A stretch of DNA of 50,624 nucleotides from Candidatus Cloacimonadota bacterium (lineage in GTDB: Bacteria > Cloacimonadota > Cloacimonadia > Cloacimonadales > WRIO01). The stretch's first letter is position 1. The number at the start of each line of letters is the position of its first letter. The notes beneath the pieces are model-generated. The model did not search any database. It was not told where the DNA came from and was given only the letters and a program-made list of their open reading frames with translations. The position numbers and the translations under genes were made by a program. This document shows positions 17,367-26,551 of this stretch, piece after piece. The stretch lies in contig JAKPKU010000192.1 of the NCBI GenBank assembly GCA_029553545.1, forward strand, positions 1-50,624. The letters run 5' to 3'.

Positions 17367-18722
17367 ATGAAAAGATATATTATTAATGGTAGTGTTTGCT
17401 TGCAAAATGAAGTAAAGAAAATTGATATTGAAATAACAGATGAAGTTATTTCTGCTTTAGGTCAAAAATTACCTCGACAAAGCGATGCAGAGGTTATTGA
17501 TGCTGCAGGGCTAACAATAATTCCAGGCATAGTTGACTTTCATACACATTTAGAAGAAAAAGGACAATATTTTGATCAGAGTGATACCTACAAAAGTGGA
17601 ACAAAACTCGCTATTCAAAATGGTATTACCACTGTAAATGCCTTTATTGTACAGAACTTTAATCAATCATTATCGCAAGCAATTAGTGCTGTCGCAGATC
17701 AAGCAGACAATAATTCATATTGTGATTATCGTTGGCACCTCACTCCAACTCGCTTTTCTGATATAAACTTTTATGATATTTCAAAATGGATTGAAAAGGG
17801 GTTTAAGACATTCAAGTTTTATACTACATACAAAACCGCAAACTTATATTTATCTTATGACAAAATAAATGAAATTGTTAGACGTTTGAAAAAATTCGAA
17901 CCACAAATAATCATTCACTGCGAAGACGAGGCTATTTTGAGTCAAATGGGTAGAAGCGTAAACTATCGTGATATAACACAATTCCCAAAAATCCATACCG
18001 AAGAAGCAGAGCTTAATGCTGTCGAAAAAATCATTGGTCTCTGCCAAAATATCCAAACGCCAATTCATATAGCCCACTTAACGTCTGCAGATGCAATAGG
18101 GCAGATTGAACTTGCAAAAAGAGATTGCCCTATAACCAGCGAGACAACGCCTCATTATGTGTTCTTTAATGATGAGAAATTTCTTGGAGAAAGAGGTGCA
18201 CATTATTTGACGACACCTCCATTGAGAAGTGAAGACTGTAGGAAATTGATGGAAATTAAAACATCTATGGGTTATCCTGAAGTACTTTGCTCAAATCACA
18301 GAGCTTTTAGTGACACTGCATATCAAGCGGCAAGCAGTGATTTTAGAAATATCCCAAGCGGAATGCCTGCATTAGGAGCTTTATTTCCAATGTTTTATGA
18401 TTTACTTGTAGGAAAGTATAAATGGGATCTCCCAAGGCTTATGAATAGTTTGTCTTTTAACCCCGCTAATTTAGCACAAATATACCCCAGAAAAGGGGTC
18501 ATCTCCGTTGGCTCTGATGCTGATCTTGTAATATTTAACCCCAATGGAAAAACAAGAACAATACCCTCATCATATACACAAAATGTGAATATTTGGGAAG
18601 AATATTCAACTAATGTAGAGATAAAAGAAGTATTATTAAGGGGAAATACAGTCGTTAAAAATGGTAACCTTATTGATGAAAATATTTGTCAAGGTAAGCC
18701 CTTATGTATAACAAGTACCTAA
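17367..18722 (+). CDS. Cyclic amidohydrolase (dihydroorotase/hydantoinase-like) with an altered catalytic site
   Basis: This 451-residue protein has the amidohydrolase barrel order: DFHTHLEE (H59, H61), GFKTFKFYTTY (K150, the likely carboxylated lysine), IIHCEDE (H184) and IAHLTS (H237). SETTPHYVFF and the C-terminal VGSDADLVIFNP follow. At the fifth metal/catalytic position it reads LCSNHRAF (N310), where active relatives have S/T-D-H. This may reduce or change activity. I chose the ATG at 17367 because TGGAGAG precedes it. The extra upstream frame from 17304 overlaps a promoter-like TTGACT and encodes a low-complexity stretch. Its substrate cannot be assigned; no pyrimidine genes lie nearby. 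Confidence 0.8.
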   Translation: MKRYIINGSVCLQNEVKKIDIEITDEVISALGQKLPRQSDAEVIDAAGLTIIPGIVDFHTHLEEKGQYFDQSDTYKSGTKLAIQNGITTVNAFIVQNFNQSLSQAISAVADQADNNSYCDYRWHLTPTRFSDINFYDISKWIEKGFKTFKFYTTYKTANLYLSYDKINEIVRRLKKFEPQIIIHCEDEAILSQMGRSVNYRDITQFPKIHTEEAELNAVEKIIGLCQNIQTPIHIAHLTSADAIGQIELAKRDCPITSETTPHYVFFNDEKFLGERGAHYLTTPPLRSEDCRKLMEIKTSMGYPEVLCSNHRAFSDTAYQAASSDFRNIPSGMPALGALFPMFYDLLVGKYKWDLPRLMNSLSFNPANLAQIYPRKGVISVGSDADLVIFNPNGKTRTIPSSYTQNVNIWEEYSTNVEIKEVLLRGNTVVKNGNLIDENICQGKPLCITST

Positions 18723-18785
18723 TATTTACTACTTTTATTAATCTTTTTTGATATTGTGCCGATAAAACAGTAAGGAGTACTATTT

Positions 18786-21700
18786 ATGAAGAGATTGGTT
18801 ATAATATTTACCTTGCTGTTAATTTTTACGTGCAGTTATGCACAAATTGCAGATCCATGGAGCGAACCTGTTATTTATGGATCTGGTATGACAATAAGCG
18901 CAAGAGTAAAAATAAATGGTGTAAATGCTACCACTGATGATATTCTAATTGCACAAGTTGGAAATCAAATACGTGCGAAGACCAATTTAATCAATAATAC
19001 AGGCGCTGGCGGAGGGGTGGTTAGGACATTTCTCATACAAACAGTTCAACCAGGCGAGGAAATAGTCTTTAAGGTATGGGATTATTCTGATCAAAGAATT
19101 TATCAAGCCACAGCTACATTGCTTTCCAGCCCTGGTGGGACAATCGGCTCAAGCCCTAATTTGTTTTATGAAATAAATGCCAATATTACTACTCACACTA
19201 TCTCTGGAAAGGTGATGAATGAAGATCTGATCCCTTTACCGAATATTTCGATTAATATCTCATCTATTAGCCCCGCTCAAAGCTTTAATATGTTTACAAC
19301 CCTTAAAACAAACTTTATGGGTGAATATATGATTCCTGGCGTGATGGGAGGCGCTAATATTACTTTTTCTCCTATTAGTGTGGCATACACTTTTAACCCA
19401 GCTCAACAAACTCTAACAAATATAAATGCAAACCATACTTGTAATTTTATCGCATTTGTCATACCGCTGTATACTGTTAGTGGTATTGTTTTAGCAGAAG
19501 GGCAGCCTCTTGCAGGGGTTAATGTCTATACAGGCACATATTCAGCGATAACTAATGCTCTTGGAGAGTATTCTCTCAACTTACCCGGTATGTCAAGTTA
19601 TGTTATCACACCTGAAAAAGAAGGTTGGGTGTTTGATCCGCAAAACTATACTCTCAACAATTTGAACTATAATCAAACAAATATTAACTTTAATGCCACA
19701 CCAGTTTATTTTTCTATTACGGGTAATGCAGATATTGCAAGTACAACTATTACTATTAGCAGCACCTTAGGTAATACTTATCCAAGTGTCGTTTCAGACG
19801 CAGCTGGTAATTATTCAATCCAAGGTATTGCTTTTCATGATACAATCACACTTACACCAATAAAAGAGGGGTATACTTTTGTCCCAAGCTCAAAGACAAT
19901 AAATCAAATCTCTACTAATCAAATAGTTAATTTCTCAGCTGTAATTCAATCTTTTACAGTATCTGGCACAGTTACTGAGGGTGCTATTGGGCTAAGCGGG
20001 GTTATTATTAATTACCAAACAGGCTCGGTTCTTAGCGATGCAAATGGTGACTTTAGCTTCAATCTATCTTGGTATACATCAACTACCATTTCTTTTAGTA
20101 AAAATGGCTATAGATTTATACCTGCTACGATTAATATTACTAATATCGATCAAAATATGAATCTCAATATTAATGCATTCCCTCTGCAAGTTTTTACTAT
20201 ATCGGGTACTGTTTTAGAGACAAATCTCAGCCCCTTAAGCAATGTTGTAATAAACTATGGCAATAATGCAGTTACAACAGATGCGCTTGGTTTCTATAGC
20301 TTTAATGCATTAGAGGGGCAAGATATTACACTAATACCCCAAAAAACGGGTTATTCATTTACTCCAGAGCAAATAACTTTTCAAGATATTTCAAGTAATT
20401 TGGTTCAAAATTTTAATGCAATTGTAGCACAATACACAGTTAGCGGAACAATTACTTCAAATGGTATGCCAATAGTTAATTGCGAAGTTATAGCAGGGAG
20501 CAACTCGGTTTTTACAGATAATAATGGATATTATTCTTTTATTGCAACACATGGAACCCATTTATTTATCACTCCAACAAGCCCAGCCTACACATTTACG
20601 CCTCCTTCCAGAGAAATAACAATAACTCAAAATATGAGCACACAAGACTTTCAAGCTACTATGAAGACTTTTATCGTGAGTGGCACAGTCACGTACAATG
20701 GACAGGGGCTGGCAGGCGTAATTATAAGCACAAATAATACAAGAAACACTGTGCAAACAAATGCTTTGGGTTATTATGAACTTAATATTCCTTATGGAAC
20801 TACGTGCACAGTAAAGGCTTATAAAGAGTATTTTAGTTTTTCTCCAGTATCTTATCCTATTGAAAATATTATTGCTGATATTATAAATAGAGATTTTATC
20901 GCTACTGAGCATGTGAGAGATCCAGAATTCTCACCTTCACCTGGTATCTTTACAAGTCAACAACAAATCACAATTGCATCGCAAACACCAAATGCAATAA
21001 TCCGCTATACATTAAATGGTAGTGATGTGGATTTGACTTCACAAACTTATACAGAGCCTATTATTGCACCAGAAGATAGTACAATAATAATCAAAGCTAA
21101 AGCATATAAAGCAGGGTTGAACGATTCTCAGCAGGTAACAGCTCAATATATTATAACAGGACAGATACCAGATCCAATAATTAATTATGCATCTGGAATA
21201 TATAATAATGCCATTTATGTCAGCATTGAGTCTGATTCTAATGCTGTTGTTTATTTCACAAAAAATAATGAAGAACCAACCATCCACGATAATGTATATT
21301 CAGCGCCGCTTTTCATAAATAGTAATTGCACATTGAAAGCAAAAGCCTTTAGAAACAACTATTTGCCAAGCAATACCAGTGAGCGAAGCTATCAATTTAA
21401 TCATATTATTAGTTTTGATCTGCCAGACTCTTTGATTATTAATGAAAACACACAAATAACTTTGAACATGCTAAATTACATTGAAGACTCTGTTGAAGGA
21501 ACCACAGCCTATTCTTTTGTTGCATTTATTAGCGATAACTTTAATCTTATTATGAATAATAATTTCCTGACAATTATCCCTCAACAAGGTTGGACAGGCA
21601 CAGGGAAGCTTTTTGTAAACGGGTCATTTGATAATGTTGTTACATTCAATGATAGTGCCAAAGTTATAGCCCGCAAGCTGAATTTAGCGCCAATTATTGA

Positions 21701-22250
21701 ATCTTTCTTTCCCGAAGATAGCATTATTACAATGGGTGTAGACGAGTATATGAACTTTTATGTTAATGCTTTAGACTATGATGATGATAATATTTATTAT
21801 AGCTGGTATGTCGACGCTGTTAATCAGCATGTTAGCAATAATTATTTCAGTTTTAGCCCGTCCACTACAGGACAATATGAAATAAAGTGCAGTGTTACAG
21901 ACTTTAATTCTATTGTTAATCAAACATGGTCTGTACATGTAGGACTGGCAAATGAGGAGATAGCAAAACCTCATATTAATCTTTTGAGCCAAAACTATCC
22001 CAATCCCTTCAATCCAAATACCACTATTGATTTTAGTATCGCCAACAGAGATTATGTCAATTTAGCAATTTATAATATCAAAGGACAATGTATTAAAACT
22101 CTTGTCGATGGCTTTATGCCTTCAGGTACGCATTCTGTGACCTGGGATGGAACAAACGAGCAAGGTAAAAAACAGAATTCTGGAATTTATCTTTACAAAA
22201 TAACAAGCTCAAATTTTCATGATTTTAAGAAGGCTATCTTATTAAAATAA
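18786..22250 (+). CDS. Giant secreted repeat protein with sorting domain
   Basis: This 1154-residue protein has a signal peptide ending CSYAQ. An N-terminal domain (about 20-135) is followed by seven carboxypeptidase-regulatory-like repeats starting near residues 137, 229, 309, 390, 470, 550 and 629. Each opens with a (T/I)(V/I)SG-type strand and carries a (N/D)xxGxYS turn about 30 residues on. Two chitobiase C-terminal-like domains follow (about 713-795 and 797-870), then a cadherin/PKD-like region. A FlgD-like type-A sorting domain begins at NYPNPFNPNTTIDFS (about 1070) and ends in KKAILLK. It is probably a surface fibre or adhesin exported by a type IX-like system. TAAGGAG precedes the start. 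Confidence 0.82.
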   Translation: MKRLVIIFTLLLIFTCSYAQIADPWSEPVIYGSGMTISARVKINGVNATTDDILIAQVGNQIRAKTNLINNTGAGGGVVRTFLIQTVQPGEEIVFKVWDYSDQRIYQATATLLSSPGGTIGSSPNLFYEINANITTHTISGKVMNEDLIPLPNISINISSISPAQSFNMFTTLKTNFMGEYMIPGVMGGANITFSPISVAYTFNPAQQTLTNINANHTCNFIAFVIPLYTVSGIVLAEGQPLAGVNVYTGTYSAITNALGEYSLNLPGMSSYVITPEKEGWVFDPQNYTLNNLNYNQTNINFNATPVYFSITGNADIASTTITISSTLGNTYPSVVSDAAGNYSIQGIAFHDTITLTPIKEGYTFVPSSKTINQISTNQIVNFSAVIQSFTVSGTVTEGAIGLSGVIINYQTGSVLSDANGDFSFNLSWYTSTTISFSKNGYRFIPATINITNIDQNMNLNINAFPLQVFTISGTVLETNLSPLSNVVINYGNNAVTTDALGFYSFNALEGQDITLIPQKTGYSFTPEQITFQDISSNLVQNFNAIVAQYTVSGTITSNGMPIVNCEVIAGSNSVFTDNNGYYSFIATHGTHLFITPTSPAYTFTPPSREITITQNMSTQDFQATMKTFIVSGTVTYNGQGLAGVIISTNNTRNTVQTNALGYYELNIPYGTTCTVKAYKEYFSFSPVSYPIENIIADIINRDFIATEHVRDPEFSPSPGIFTSQQQITIASQTPNAIIRYTLNGSDVDLTSQTYTEPIIAPEDSTIIIKAKAYKAGLNDSQQVTAQYIITGQIPDPIINYASGIYNNAIYVSIESDSNAVVYFTKNNEEPTIHDNVYSAPLFINSNCTLKAKAFRNNYLPSNTSERSYQFNHIISFDLPDSLIINENTQITLNMLNYIEDSVEGTTAYSFVAFISDNFNLIMNNNFLTIIPQQGWTGTGKLFVNGSFDNVVTFNDSAKVIARKLNLAPIIESFFPEDSIITMGVDEYMNFYVNALDYDDDNIYYSWYVDAVNQHVSNNYFSFSPSTTGQYEIKCSVTDFNSIVNQTWSVHVGLANEEIAKPHINLLSQNYPNPFNPNTTIDFSIANRDYVNLAIYNIKGQCIKTLVDGFMPSGTHSVTWDGTNEQGKKQNSGIYLYKITSSNFHDFKKAILLK

Positions 22251-22266
22251 TGAATTAGGAGTTTGA

Positions 22267-22695
22267 ATGGATAAAAGATTACAGCAAGCACTTGAAGATT
22301 TTAATAATAACTATAATTGTTCACAGACAGTATCAAGACAATTTGCAGAGGATTACGGTTTAACAAAAGACCTTATCAGTCGCTTAAATGCTGGTTTCGG
22401 TGGCGGTATGTGCATTGGCTATACTTGTGGCGCAATAACAGGTGCTATTATGGTTTTAGGCTTAAAATATGCTAAAACAGATCCTACTGCCGAAGATAAA
22501 AAAGAGTTCTATGCAGTAGTCCATAAGTTCTTAAATGAGTTCAAAGTCGTTCATGGTGCTTTAAACTGCCATGAGCTCATTGGCTATGAAGCTGGAAATG
22601 AAATTCAAAAAGAACAAGCTCGTGAAAAAGGAATATTCAAAGACAATTGCCCAAAATACATTAAAACAGCTATTGAGCTTGTACTCAACTATTAA
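22267..22695 (+). CDS. C_GCAxxG_C_C family protein
   Basis: This 142-residue protein carries the named family pattern: an early Cys in NNNYNCSQTV, then GGGMCIGYTCGAITGAIMVLG, and later Cys in ALNCHEL and DNCPKYI. Such proteins are often found in anaerobes and may bind a metal or redox centre; no reaction is established. It starts 16 bases after the giant secreted protein with an AGGAG site, so cotranscription is likely. Its end overlaps the tail of aroB on the other strand by 11 bases. Confidence 0.87.
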   Translation: MDKRLQQALEDFNNNYNCSQTVSRQFAEDYGLTKDLISRLNAGFGGGMCIGYTCGAITGAIMVLGLKYAKTDPTAEDKKEFYAVVHKFLNEFKVVHGALNCHELIGYEAGNEIQKEQAREKGIFKDNCPKYIKTAIELVLNY

Positions 22696-23764
22696 GTTTT
22701 ATTCTTTTAAACTCAGCTATAATAAATCTTTCCAGTGATTCGATACTCACTTCAGTATAAATAGACGTATCTAAATGCTCAAATAGTACCAGTTTTATTG
22801 CATTTTCATTCTTTTTATCATTCAGTATTAAGTGTCTTAATTTGCTCCCAATAATGTCGTCATTAAACAATATCTTTTTGTAATTCAGGCTTTCATTATT
22901 TATCATTAGTAGCTTGTTTATCAGGCTTTCGAGTATAGTCTTATCTTCGACATTAAGCAGCTGTTTTTCATAACTATAATTCACTGCAAATGACAATCCC
23001 CACGCAACAGCAATGCCGTGCGGTAACACATAATTACTAATTGATTCAAATATATGTGCAAAGCTGTGCCCCAGATTTAGCAGCCTTCTCTCACCTTTGT
23101 CATGTAGGTCTCGCTGGCAAATACCAAGTTTAGCTCGAGCTATGTATTCAATATCATGGTCTGTGATGGTCTTGGTGTTTAAGATTCTTTCTGCTCTTTG
23201 GAACTCTTTTAAAATGATAAGTGTCTTTATTCCCTCTACCAGACCATTGTAGTACTCTCTTTCATCTAATGTTTTCAGAAAGTCTGAACATATTATAATT
23301 CTTTCAGCAGGGTAAAAACAACCTAAGACGTTTTTTAATTCCTGATAGTTCACTGCAGCTTTGCCGCCAATGCCAGCATCAACCATTGACAATAGTGTTG
23401 TTGGTACAAGCCACAACTTTACTCCACGTTTGAATGTACTTGCGACCCATGCTGCCAAATCAGTCGTAATCCCACCACCTATTGCTATAATTGTATTGCT
23501 CCGCGAACAGTTATTCTTCAATAAAAAGCTATAAATGGCTTCACTTTGCTTTAGGCTTTTTTCCTGTTCATTTGCTTTGATCAAAAAGTATGGTCTATCA
23601 AGAGTGCGACCTTGAAAGTATAATCTAAACACATTTTCATCTATTAAGAAAAAGGCATCAGAGATGGATGCTGCTTTATCTATCAAGTTATTTGCCTCTA
23701 TTGAAGCAAATTCTATGATGCTCTCAAATTCAGTTGAGAAATGGCAAGAGTATTCTGCAGACAC
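22685..23764 (-). CDS. aroB: 3-dehydroquinate synthase
   Basis: This 359-residue NAD- and metal-dependent enzyme makes dehydroquinate in the shikimate pathway. Family blocks are IAIGGGITTDLAAWVAST, RGVKLWLVPTTLLSMVDAGIGGK, FYPAERIII and the metal-binding segments LVEGIKT, NLGHSFAHIFES and LPHGIAVAWG. DLAAW stands where DLAGF is commoner. It is the last gene of the minus-strand unit led by the nitroreductase and nqr genes, 3 bases after the preceding hypothetical gene. Relatives of the sugar-phosphate cyclase family cannot be wholly excluded. Confidence 0.9.
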   Translation of the reverse strand: MSAEYSCHFSTEFESIIEFASIEANNLIDKAASISDAFFLIDENVFRLYFQGRTLDRPYFLIKANEQEKSLKQSEAIYSFLLKNNCSRSNTIIAIGGGITTDLAAWVASTFKRGVKLWLVPTTLLSMVDAGIGGKAAVNYQELKNVLGCFYPAERIIICSDFLKTLDEREYYNGLVEGIKTLIILKEFQRAERILNTKTITDHDIEYIARAKLGICQRDLHDKGERRLLNLGHSFAHIFESISNYVLPHGIAVAWGLSFAVNYSYEKQLLNVEDKTILESLINKLLMINNESLNYKKILFNDDIIGSKLRHLILNDKKNENAIKLVLFEHLDTSIYTEVSIESLERFIIAEFKRIKLNS

Positions 23765-23767
23765 TGT

Positions 23768-24220
23768 TTAAAATAGAGCTTTTATGATTGTTTCGGGGTC
23801 TATTCTATGTTTTGATCCTTTACCTTCAAAGAAGCCATGTTCTTCAATAAAGTGAATATTCAAAGGAGTCCAACTAATTTCTATGTTATTTTCAATGTTT
23901 TTTAGATGAATATCAGCCTTGGTATATAGTCCCTTATGTGGGAACGGGCAAACAACTTTACCGCGCCAAATATCTTGCTGTACAAGGTACTTTTGATCGA
24001 TGAGAATAGGCTCTTCATAAGCTTCTTTCGACCTTTCTGTAAAGTATCTCATCCGTTTGCCAATATCTTCAGCGGTGTATCCATAAGCCTCAATTGTCTC
24101 AGCATCTTCTTGTAATATCTCATGTAAATTGCGCGTATCATTACCTAAAAATCCATCTACAGTTAGTATTCCAGGTTGCATTTTATCCATTATTCTTTTT
24201 TCTTCAGGACTTAGTTTCAT
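23768..24220 (-). CDS. Conserved hypothetical protein in the nqr unit
   Basis: This 150-residue soluble protein has no signal or membrane segment. Striking blocks are PGILTVDGFLGNDTRNLHEI near the start, DIWRGKVVCPFPHKGLYTKA in the middle and IHFIEEHGFFEGKGSKHRID near the end. I associate this pattern with an uncharacterised family in anaerobes and spirochaetes but know no function. The strict GFLG, CPF and HGF-x-EGKGS motifs look like active-site or ligand-binding loops. It lies between nqrF and aroB with an AGGTTAT site before the ATG. Confidence 0.7.
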   Translation of the reverse strand: MKLSPEEKRIMDKMQPGILTVDGFLGNDTRNLHEILQEDAETIEAYGYTAEDIGKRMRYFTERSKEAYEEPILIDQKYLVQQDIWRGKVVCPFPHKGLYTKADIHLKNIENNIEISWTPLNIHFIEEHGFFEGKGSKHRIDPETIIKALF

Positions 24221-24247
24221 AATAACCTCATTAATATTTTATTTCAA

Positions 24248-25342
24248 CTAAAAGCTATCAAAATAGATTTTATCTTTAGCCACCCCTAAATTAATTAATT
24301 CTTTTTCGACAGCAGCTATCATGCCTGGGCTACCACACAAATATGCTTCTGTATTGAGTGGATCTCTGATATAATCTTTAAAGTATGGAGGGATAAAGCC
24401 TGTTTTGCCTGTCCAGCCATCATCTGGTGATGGTGCTGATAAAACGGGCACATAAGTAAAGTCTGGCATTGTTTTCTCATATTCTTGAAATTCTTCTGTT
24501 AAATAGAGGTCTTTTGTTGTTCTTGCTCCAAAGAAATATGTCATCTTGCGGGTGCTTTGATACTTGGCAAAATGTTCTATCATTGACTTAATCGGTGCTT
24601 TACCAGAACCTCCCGCAACATAAATTATGTCTGCCTCTGTATCTCTGATATAGAAATCGCCAAAAGGACCAACAAGGTTTACGATGTCGCCCAATTTCAT
24701 ATAATCATGTACCCACGTTGTACAAATGCCATCAGGTACTCTTCTGATAATCAGTTGAATAGAGTCTTTTATGTCTGGTATACTCGAAATAGAGTATGCC
24801 CGGCTGATAACTTGTTTACTCTTTTCATATTTTGGGGTTTCCAATTGCATATATTGTCCAGCTTTAAAGTCCACAGTATTTGGCTCCAGCAACTGGAAAG
24901 TAATACCTTTTATATCATAAGTATAGTCAATAATCTCGACAATCTTTGCCTTAAACTTTTTGATATTAAAAAGCTCTTCTGGTATATGAATCTTAATGTC
25001 TTGTCTCACTTTTATCTGGCAGGATAGGCGAATACTGTCTTTCAGCTCGCTGGCAGAGAGATATGGCTTTTCTGTTGGCAAAACAGGTCCTGCGCCATCA
25101 AGTGCTTTTACCTTACAAAAACCACATGATCCACGCCCACCACATGCTGACGGTATGAATATCTTGTTTTCTGCTAAAGCATTTAGCAGATTACCACCGC
25201 CTTTAACAACAATTTCTTTTTTATTATTAACCGTTATTTTACAATCTCCATAATTGGCAAAGAAGTACTCGGCAATAACTAATATTATCGACAAAGAGCC
25301 ACTTATAATCGTAGCAGTTAGTATATTATATAGTATTTCCAT
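24248..25342 (-). CDS. nqrF: NqrF-type NADH:acceptor oxidoreductase subunit (2Fe-2S/FAD)
   Basis: This 364-residue protein has one N-terminal transmembrane helix. A plant-type ferredoxin domain (about 34-125) has cysteine ligands in SACGGRGSCGFCKV and RLSCQ. The FAD domain shows RAYSISS (about 202-208), and the NADH domain shows VAGGSGKAPIKSMIEH and YLCGSPGM. In Na+-NQR this subunit takes electrons from NADH and passes them to the membrane core. Rnf complexes use RnfB/RnfC instead, so this subunit marks the cluster as Nqr-like. It is slightly shorter than typical NqrF (about 400). Confidence 0.9.
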   Translation of the reverse strand: MEILYNILTATIISGSLSIILVIAEYFFANYGDCKITVNNKKEIVVKGGGNLLNALAENKIFIPSACGGRGSCGFCKVKALDGAGPVLPTEKPYLSASELKDSIRLSCQIKVRQDIKIHIPEELFNIKKFKAKIVEIIDYTYDIKGITFQLLEPNTVDFKAGQYMQLETPKYEKSKQVISRAYSISSIPDIKDSIQLIIRRVPDGICTTWVHDYMKLGDIVNLVGPFGDFYIRDTEADIIYVAGGSGKAPIKSMIEHFAKYQSTRKMTYFFGARTTKDLYLTEEFQEYEKTMPDFTYVPVLSAPSPDDGWTGKTGFIPPYFKDYIRDPLNTEAYLCGSPGMIAAVEKELINLGVAKDKIYFDSF

Positions 25343-25352
25343 AATATTTCCT

Positions 25353-25943
25353 TTATTGAATAATTACTGAGCCAGAAAAGCCCACAAATGCCAAAGCCAT
25401 AATGCCTGTAATGATTAAAGTAATTCCTGCACCTTGAAGCCCTGCAGGTACCATTTTTTCTTTTATTCGTTGACGAATACCGGCTAATGCCATTATAGCA
25501 AGCAACCACCCAATGCCACTACCTGCCGCAAAGCCTATAGTCTGCATAAAAGTGTATTTTCTGATTATCATGAAGAGAGCCACACCAAAGATAGCGCAAT
25601 TAACTGTAATTAAAGGTAAAAAGATACCGAGTGAGTAGTAAAGTGCTGGAGAAAATCTTTCAATAAATATCTCTGTCAACTGTACAGTCGCAGCAATAAC
25701 TATGATGAAGATAATGTATTGTAAATAAACGATTTCAAAGGGTACAAGTATTTGGTAGTAAACTACATAATTTACTGCAGCTGTCAATACAGTGACAAAC
25801 ACAACTGCCATGCCAAGTCCAAGCGATGCCTCAACTTCTCTTGAAATTGATAAAAACGAACACATGCCAAGGAAGTTGCTAAGCAGGATATTAGATGTAA
25901 ATATAGCTGCTAAAAATATTATAAAGGGATGAATATCTATCAT
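25353..25943 (-). CDS. nqrE: Na+-NQR subunit E (RnfA homologue)
   Basis: This 196-residue membrane protein has about six helices. The two cysteines that share the intramembrane [2Fe-2S] cluster with NqrD are present: LLSNFLGMCSF (C28) and LPLITVNCAIFG (C116), on the inverted half-repeats typical of the family. It lies 8 bases after nqrD and 10 before nqrF, so all are on one transcript. Confidence 0.93.
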   Translation of the reverse strand: MIDIHPFIIFLAAIFTSNILLSNFLGMCSFLSISREVEASLGLGMAVVFVTVLTAAVNYVVYYQILVPFEIVYLQYIIFIIVIAATVQLTEIFIERFSPALYYSLGIFLPLITVNCAIFGVALFMIIRKYTFMQTIGFAAGSGIGWLLAIMALAGIRQRIKEKMVPAGLQGAGITLIITGIMALAFVGFSGSVIIQ

Positions 25944-25951
25944 AAATTCTC

Positions 25952-26551
25952 CTATTTCTTAACTTGGATATAGTATTTTTGGTGTATATACCAGAACAGT
26001 ATCGACAGCATAAAGAAAGCGCTGGGAGCCATTGCCATAATTGACCAACGGGGCCACCAATCGCCAAGGAAAGTAAATCCAAATACTGACCCAAAGCCGA
26101 GCACCTCTCTAAACAGAGAAATTATTAGTAAAACAAAGGTATATCCAAAGCCTGCACCAATACCATCTACCATGCTGTCAAGCGGCGTATTTTTTGCTGC
26201 AAATGCTTCTGCGCGCCCCATAAGAATACAGTTGGTAATGATTAAGCCTACATATGGTCCAAGTTGCTTGCTGGCATCGGGGATATACGCTTTCAAAAAC
26301 AAGTCTACGATTATCACCCATGACGCAATAATCAGCGTCTGTACCATCATTCTGACGCTTCGTGGGGTATGGTTTCTAATTAATGAAATTGTAAAGCCTG
26401 ATAATGCAAGAGAAAACATGACGCCCAGCCCCATTATAAGGCTATTTCTCATAAAGTTTGTAACAGCCAAAGCAGAACAAATGCCCAAAACTTGCCGCCA
26501 GACAGAGTTCTCTTTAAATGCTGCTTCTCTGAAAATATCTATTTTTGTCAT
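25952..26551 (-). CDS. nqrD: Na+-NQR subunit D (RnfE homologue)
   Basis: This 199-residue membrane protein is paralogous to NqrE. It holds LGICSALAVT (C25) and GLIITNCILMGRAEA (C108), the other cysteine pair for the central iron-sulfur cluster through which electrons cross the membrane in this family. The start overlaps the end of nqrC by 4 bases. Confidence 0.93.
   Translation of the reverse strand: MTKIDIFREAAFKENSVWRQVLGICSALAVTNFMRNSLIMGLGVMFSLALSGFTISLIRNHTPRSVRMMVQTLIIASWVIIVDLFLKAYIPDASKQLGPYVGLIITNCILMGRAEAFAAKNTPLDSMVDGIGAGFGYTFVLLIISLFREVLGFGSVFGFTFLGDWWPRWSIMAMAPSAFFMLSILFWYIHQKYYIQVKK

Noticed and set aside
18786-22250. CRISPR-like or tandem DNA repeats
   Set aside because: The periodicity is at the protein domain level and the DNA units are divergent; no direct-repeat/spacer pattern is present.
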